The notes beneath the pieces were generated by a model. It searched no databases and was not told the origin of the DNA. It saw only the letters and a program-made list of their open reading frames with translations. From Jatrophihabitans sp. (GTDB taxonomy: Bacteria > Actinomycetota > Actinomycetes > Mycobacteriales > Jatrophihabitantaceae), in the NCBI GenBank assembly GCA_025966255.1, contig JAOPVG010000392.1, positions 1-9,604 on the forward strand: a stretch of DNA of 9,604 bases. Reading direction: 5' to 3'. Shown in pieces: positions 7,187 through 9,604 of this stretch. Position 1 is the first letter of the stretch, and each line of letters opens with the position of its first letter. The position numbers were made by a program, and so were the translations under genes.

Positions 7187-7363
7187 GGCCTGCTTATCCT
7201 CGATAGGTCGGTTAAGAAATAGCCGGAAGTCTCGTAGGCGGCACCGATGCCTCGCCGCCGGGAAGCGATCCGTCGTGACCTTGACGCAGCCGCCCTCGCG
7301 GAGGGCAATCCGCCTTTACTCCCTGCCGCGCCGCTGTGGCGCACGCGATCGCCGTGCAGCCGC
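7187..7363. other. Divergent spacer between the VOC and DUF2784 genes
   Basis: This 177-bp stretch should hold promoters for both divergent genes. An ATG at 7247 opens a frame into DUF2784, but the codons from there to 7363 (cct, ctt, tta, aat, cga) are unlike the surrounding G/C-ended genes and look non-coding. TTGACG at 7281-7286 could be a -35 for the rightward genes, but the hexamer 17 nt on (ggcaat, 7304-7309) is a poor -10. I see no convincing hairpin or operator. Confidence 0.4.
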
Positions 7364-7759
7364 GTGAGCACCGTCTGGCTCTGCCTCGCCGACACGGTCG
7401 CAGGGTTGCATTACGCCTTCCTCGGTTATCTCGTCGTGGGTGGTTTCCTGGCCTGGCGCTGGCGGTGGACGATCTACGGGCACCTGCTCTCGACGGTGTG
7501 GGCCGTCTTGATCGTCACGACCTCGGTGCCGTGCCCGCTGACCGCGCTGCAGAACTTCTTCAGAGAGCAGAATGGACAGCCGCCGCTGCGCCCGGGGTTC
7601 ACCGAGATCTACGTGCGGGGCACGCTTTACCCGACCACAAGCGAGACCCTTGCGCAGACGCTGGTGGGACTCGTCGTGGTGGTGTCGTGGCTCGGCTTCG
7701 TGCTGCGAAGCCGCAACGCGCGAATCGGGGACCAAGCCGCGGCGGCGGTCCGCACGTAG
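7364..7759 (+). CDS. DUF2784 family membrane protein
   Basis: With the GTG start at 7364 this is 131 residues, the usual DUF2784 size. Visible marks are LADTVAGLHYAFLGYLVVGG (His16 in the first membrane helix, about 8-29), His40 at the start of a second helix (about 38-54), the conserved CPLTALQN (57-64), an LYP segment, and a third helix at about 98-118. The family is a small inner-membrane protein of unknown function. A longer frame from ATG 7247 would add 39 residues of Arg/Pro-rich sequence with atypical codons, so I prefer the GTG, although it lacks a clear Shine-Dalgarno site. The stop is 5 nt before the DUF998 start, which suggests one transcript and coupled translation. Confidence 0.82.
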   Translation: MSTVWLCLADTVAGLHYAFLGYLVVGGFLAWRWRWTIYGHLLSTVWAVLIVTTSVPCPLTALQNFFREQNGQPPLRPGFTEIYVRGTLYPTTSETLAQTLVGLVVVVSWLGFVLRSRNARIGDQAAAAVRT

Positions 7760-7764
7760 ACCAG

Positions 7765-8409
7765 ATGATCCCCGCGTGGGCGTTCGTCTCCGCGGGGCTC
7801 ACGCCGGTCGTGTTGATCGCGGCCTGGTTGATCGCGGGCGAGCTGCAACCGAGCTCCTACAGCCCGATGCGGCAGACGGTGAGCGTGCTCTCCGGCCACG
7901 CCGGGGCGGATTCATGGGTGATGACCGGTGGGTTGGTCCTGGTCGGCATCGGTTATCTCGTGACGGCCGCGGGGATGAGCATGATCGGCCGGGCGGCCCG
8001 GTTGGGGCTGGTCGCGGCCGGCGTGGCTGCGATCGGTGTCGCGCTCTGTCCGGTGCCGTCGCACGGCTCCACACCGTCGCACATGTTCTGGACCGGCGTC
8101 GGGGAGCTCGCGATCGCCAGCTGGCCGGTGCTGATGATCCTGGGCGCCGCAGCGGCCCGGCCGCCGGACCTCCGGGTGACCGTCGTCGCGTCCGCGGTGT
8201 CGTGCGCGCTGCTGATCTGGCTCGTGTACGAACTACACGAGGGCAGCCATCTCGGATTCGCTGAGCGCCTGACCTCCTCGGCGCAGGTGACGTGGCCCTT
8301 CGTCGTCGCGTTGGGCCTGCGCCGCCGCCGCGTAGTTGGGTCACGAGATCCAAGCGCAGCGGATCCGGTCAGACCTTCGCCGCTGCCCTCGTGTTCACGG
8401 CCGGGATGA
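7765..8409 (+). CDS. DUF998 family membrane protein
   Basis: This is a 214-residue polytopic membrane protein. About six hydrophobic segments are seen: near 7-24, 52-71, 79-97, 105-127, 134-153 and 170-183. The ELQPSSYSPMRQTVSVLSG loop after the first helix is characteristic of DUF998. No enzymatic role is established for the family. The start is ATG 7765, five bases after the DUF2784 stop. No strong Shine-Dalgarno site is present, consistent with coupling. After the last helix the C-tail is Arg-rich and then Pro/Ser-rich. That tail is encoded in the 41 bp that overlap the convergent LLM gene, so it may be an extension acquired by loss of an earlier stop. Confidence 0.85.
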   Translation: MIPAWAFVSAGLTPVVLIAAWLIAGELQPSSYSPMRQTVSVLSGHAGADSWVMTGGLVLVGIGYLVTAAGMSMIGRAARLGLVAAGVAAIGVALCPVPSHGSTPSHMFWTGVGELAIASWPVLMILGAAAARPPDLRVTVVASAVSCALLIWLVYELHEGSHLGFAERLTSSAQVTWPFVVALGLRRRRVVGSRDPSAADPVRPSPLPSCSRPG

Positions 8410-9400
8410 CCTTCTCGCCGTATACCGCAAGCGTGGCGTCCTTGGCATCGTGCTGCAGGTAGAGGGCAAACTGATCGACGCCGAGTCCGGCGAGCTCGTT
8501 CAGCCGCTCGATCTGGGTCGCGGGCGGCCCGATCAGGCAAAAGCGGTCGATCACGTCGTCCGGGACGAAGTCGGTGTGCATGTTGCCGGCCTTGCCGTGC
8601 GAGTTGTAGTCGTAGCCCTGCCGACCGGCGATGTAGTCGGACAGGGCCGGCGGGACGGCCGAGCCGTCGGCGCCGTAGCGAGCGACGATGTCGGCGACGT
8701 GGTTGCCCACCATGCCGCCGAACCACCGGCACTGGTCGCGCCCGTGGGCCAGGCCGGCGTCGGTGCCATCGGTGACGTACGCGGGCGCCGCAACGCAGAT
8801 CGTCACCGCGGCCGGATCGCGCCCGGCGGCCTCGGCGGCGGCCCGGACGGCGGCGATCGACCACGCCGTGATGTCCGGGTCGGCCAGCTGCAGGATGAAG
8901 CCGTCGGCGATCTCACCGGTCAGGGCGAGCGCCTTCGGCCCGTAAGCCGCCACCCAGATCGGCAGCCGCGAGTCGGCGCCCCACGGGAAGCGCAGCAGGT
9001 TGCCGCGGTAATCGGCCTGGCCGCCGTTGGCGAGGGGCCGGATCACTTCGATGCACGCGCGCAGGTCGGCCAGGGTCACCGGCTTGCCGTTGATGACGCG
9101 GACGGCCGAATCGCCCCGGCCGATGCCGCAGATGGTCCGGTTGCCGAACATCTCGTTCAGCGTCGCGAACAGCGACGCGGTGACGGTCCAGTCCCGGGTC
9201 GCCGGGTTGGTGACCATCGGCCCGACGATCACGCGGTTCGTCCGCGCCAGGATCTGGCTGTAGATGACGTACGGCTCCTGCCACAGCAGATGGGAGTCGA
9301 ACGTCCACACGTACTCGAACCCGTGCACCTCCGCCAGCTCCGCCAGCTGCACGGTCCGCCAGGCCGGCGGGTTGGTCTGCAGGACCACACCGAACTTCAT
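8369..9400 (-). CDS. LLM-class (probably F420-dependent) oxidoreductase, TIGR03842-like
   Basis: This 343-residue luciferase-like TIM-barrel protein has the markers I recall for the TIGR03842 (CPS_4043) family: FDSHLLWQEPYVIYSQ (34-49), GPMVTNPATRDWTVTASLFA (60-79) and NRTICGIGRGDSAVRV (87-102). Family members are related to methylenetetrahydromethanopterin reductase and are predicted to use coenzyme F420, though FMN is not excluded. The substrate is not established. ATG 9398-9400 overlaps the stop of the upstream hydantoinase gene as ATGA. No separate Shine-Dalgarno site is visible, so translation is probably coupled and the two proteins share a pathway. The 3' end overlaps the convergent DUF998 gene by 41 bp, leaving no room for a terminator between them. 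Confidence 0.9.
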   Translation of the reverse strand: MKFGVVLQTNPPAWRTVQLAELAEVHGFEYVWTFDSHLLWQEPYVIYSQILARTNRVIVGPMVTNPATRDWTVTASLFATLNEMFGNRTICGIGRGDSAVRVINGKPVTLADLRACIEVIRPLANGGQADYRGNLLRFPWGADSRLPIWVAAYGPKALALTGEIADGFILQLADPDITAWSIAAVRAAAEAAGRDPAAVTICVAAPAYVTDGTDAGLAHGRDQCRWFGGMVGNHVADIVARYGADGSAVPPALSDYIAGRQGYDYNSHGKAGNMHTDFVPDDVIDRFCLIGPPATQIERLNELAGLGVDQFALYLQHDAKDATLAVYGEKVIPAVNTRAAAKV

Positions 9401-9604
9401 GTCAGGTACTGCGTCAGGTCGCGCTTCAGGAACTTGCCGTGGGTCTTCGACCCGACGTAGCCGGTCTCGTCGACGAGGACGGACCCGCGGGACATCACCC
9501 AGTCCACGTGGCCGTCGACCTCGTAGCCCTCCCAGGCCGAGTAGTCCATGTTCATGTGGTGGCTCTTCCCGAGTCCGATGGAGGTGTGGCCCTGCGGGTC
9601 GTAG
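9397..9604 (-). CDS. Dihydropyrimidinase / D-hydantoinase, C-terminal fragment
   Basis: Reading leftwards from the right edge, 68 residues end at TGA 9397-9399. They include DPQGHTSIG, a SHHMNMDYSAWEG segment, EVDGHVDWVMSRGSVLV and KTHGKFLKRDLTQYL. This is the conserved C-terminal end of dihydropyrimidinase-like cyclic amidohydrolases, which open 5,6-dihydropyrimidine or hydantoin rings. The metal-binding residues lie in the missing N-terminal part, so activity and true substrate cannot be judged. The stop overlaps the LLM start by 4 bp (ATGA). The segment is too short for a separate long open frame, but the amino-acid pattern and coupling make it a real gene end. Confidence 0.87.
   Translation of the reverse strand, partial: YDPQGHTSIGLGKSHHMNMDYSAWEGYEVDGHVDWVMSRGSVLVDETGYVGSKTHGKFLKRDLTQYLT

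Noticed and set aside
7247..7363. N-terminal extension of DUF2784 from ATG 7247
   Set aside because: Its codon use is unlike the neighbours and it adds an Arg/Pro-rich stretch outside the family's usual length. GTG 7364 is preferred, though not proven.

Overview
The window comes from a high-GC Gram-positive genome, almost certainly an actinobacterium. The evidence is strongly G/C-ended codons, GTG and TTG starts, a TypA GTPase and basic-tailed DEAD-box helicase of actinobacterial style, a TIGR03842-type (F420-dependent) luciferase-like oxidoreductase, and DUF2784 and DUF998 membrane proteins. I cannot name the genus. It reads as chromosomal housekeeping and metabolic DNA. I see no tRNA or rRNA gene, CRISPR array, insertion sequence, prophage or origin.

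Layout, left to right. (1) 1-368, plus strand: the C-terminal end of a DUF559/PD-(D/E)XK-like protein, cut by the window edge. (2) 393-2264, minus: typA/bipA, convergent with gene 1. A perfect 12-bp inverted repeat (322-388) spans the junction and looks like a bidirectional terminator. (3) 2370 to about 3929, minus: a DEAD-box RNA helicase upstream of typA. Both genes carry the same candidate -10 region (TAGACTGG in a 12-of-14 match), and both belong to families linked to ribosome assembly and cold growth. (4) 4188-4892, plus: a PlsC-type 1-acylglycerol-3-phosphate acyltransferase, divergent from the helicase across a repeat-rich spacer. (5) 4945-6435, plus: a secreted GH5 glycosidase resembling endoglycoceramidases, 52 bp after plsC. 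(6) 6443-7186, minus: a two-domain protein with a degenerate pterin-carbinolamine-dehydratase-like N-terminus and a VOC/glyoxalase C-terminus, convergent with gene 5. (7-8) About 7364-7759 and 7765-8409, plus: two small membrane proteins, DUF2784 and DUF998, 5 nt apart. (9-10) 8369-9400 and 9397-9604, minus: a TIGR03842-like LLM oxidoreductase coupled by an ATGA overlap to the 3' end of a dihydropyrimidinase/hydantoinase gene that runs off the window.

Likely working groups are: typA with the helicase (ribosome and RNA maintenance); plsC with the GH5 enzyme (lipid-related, but the link is only adjacency); DUF2784 with DUF998 (envelope, function unknown); and hydantoinase with the LLM enzyme (cyclic amide or pyrimidine catabolism). 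No stretch longer than 300 bases lacks a gene. The largest spacers, 3930-4187 and 7187-7363, are described below. I found no clearly new multi-gene system. The best leads are the LLM-hydantoinase pair, the degenerate PCD-VOC fusion, and the regulatory repeats around typA and the helicase.
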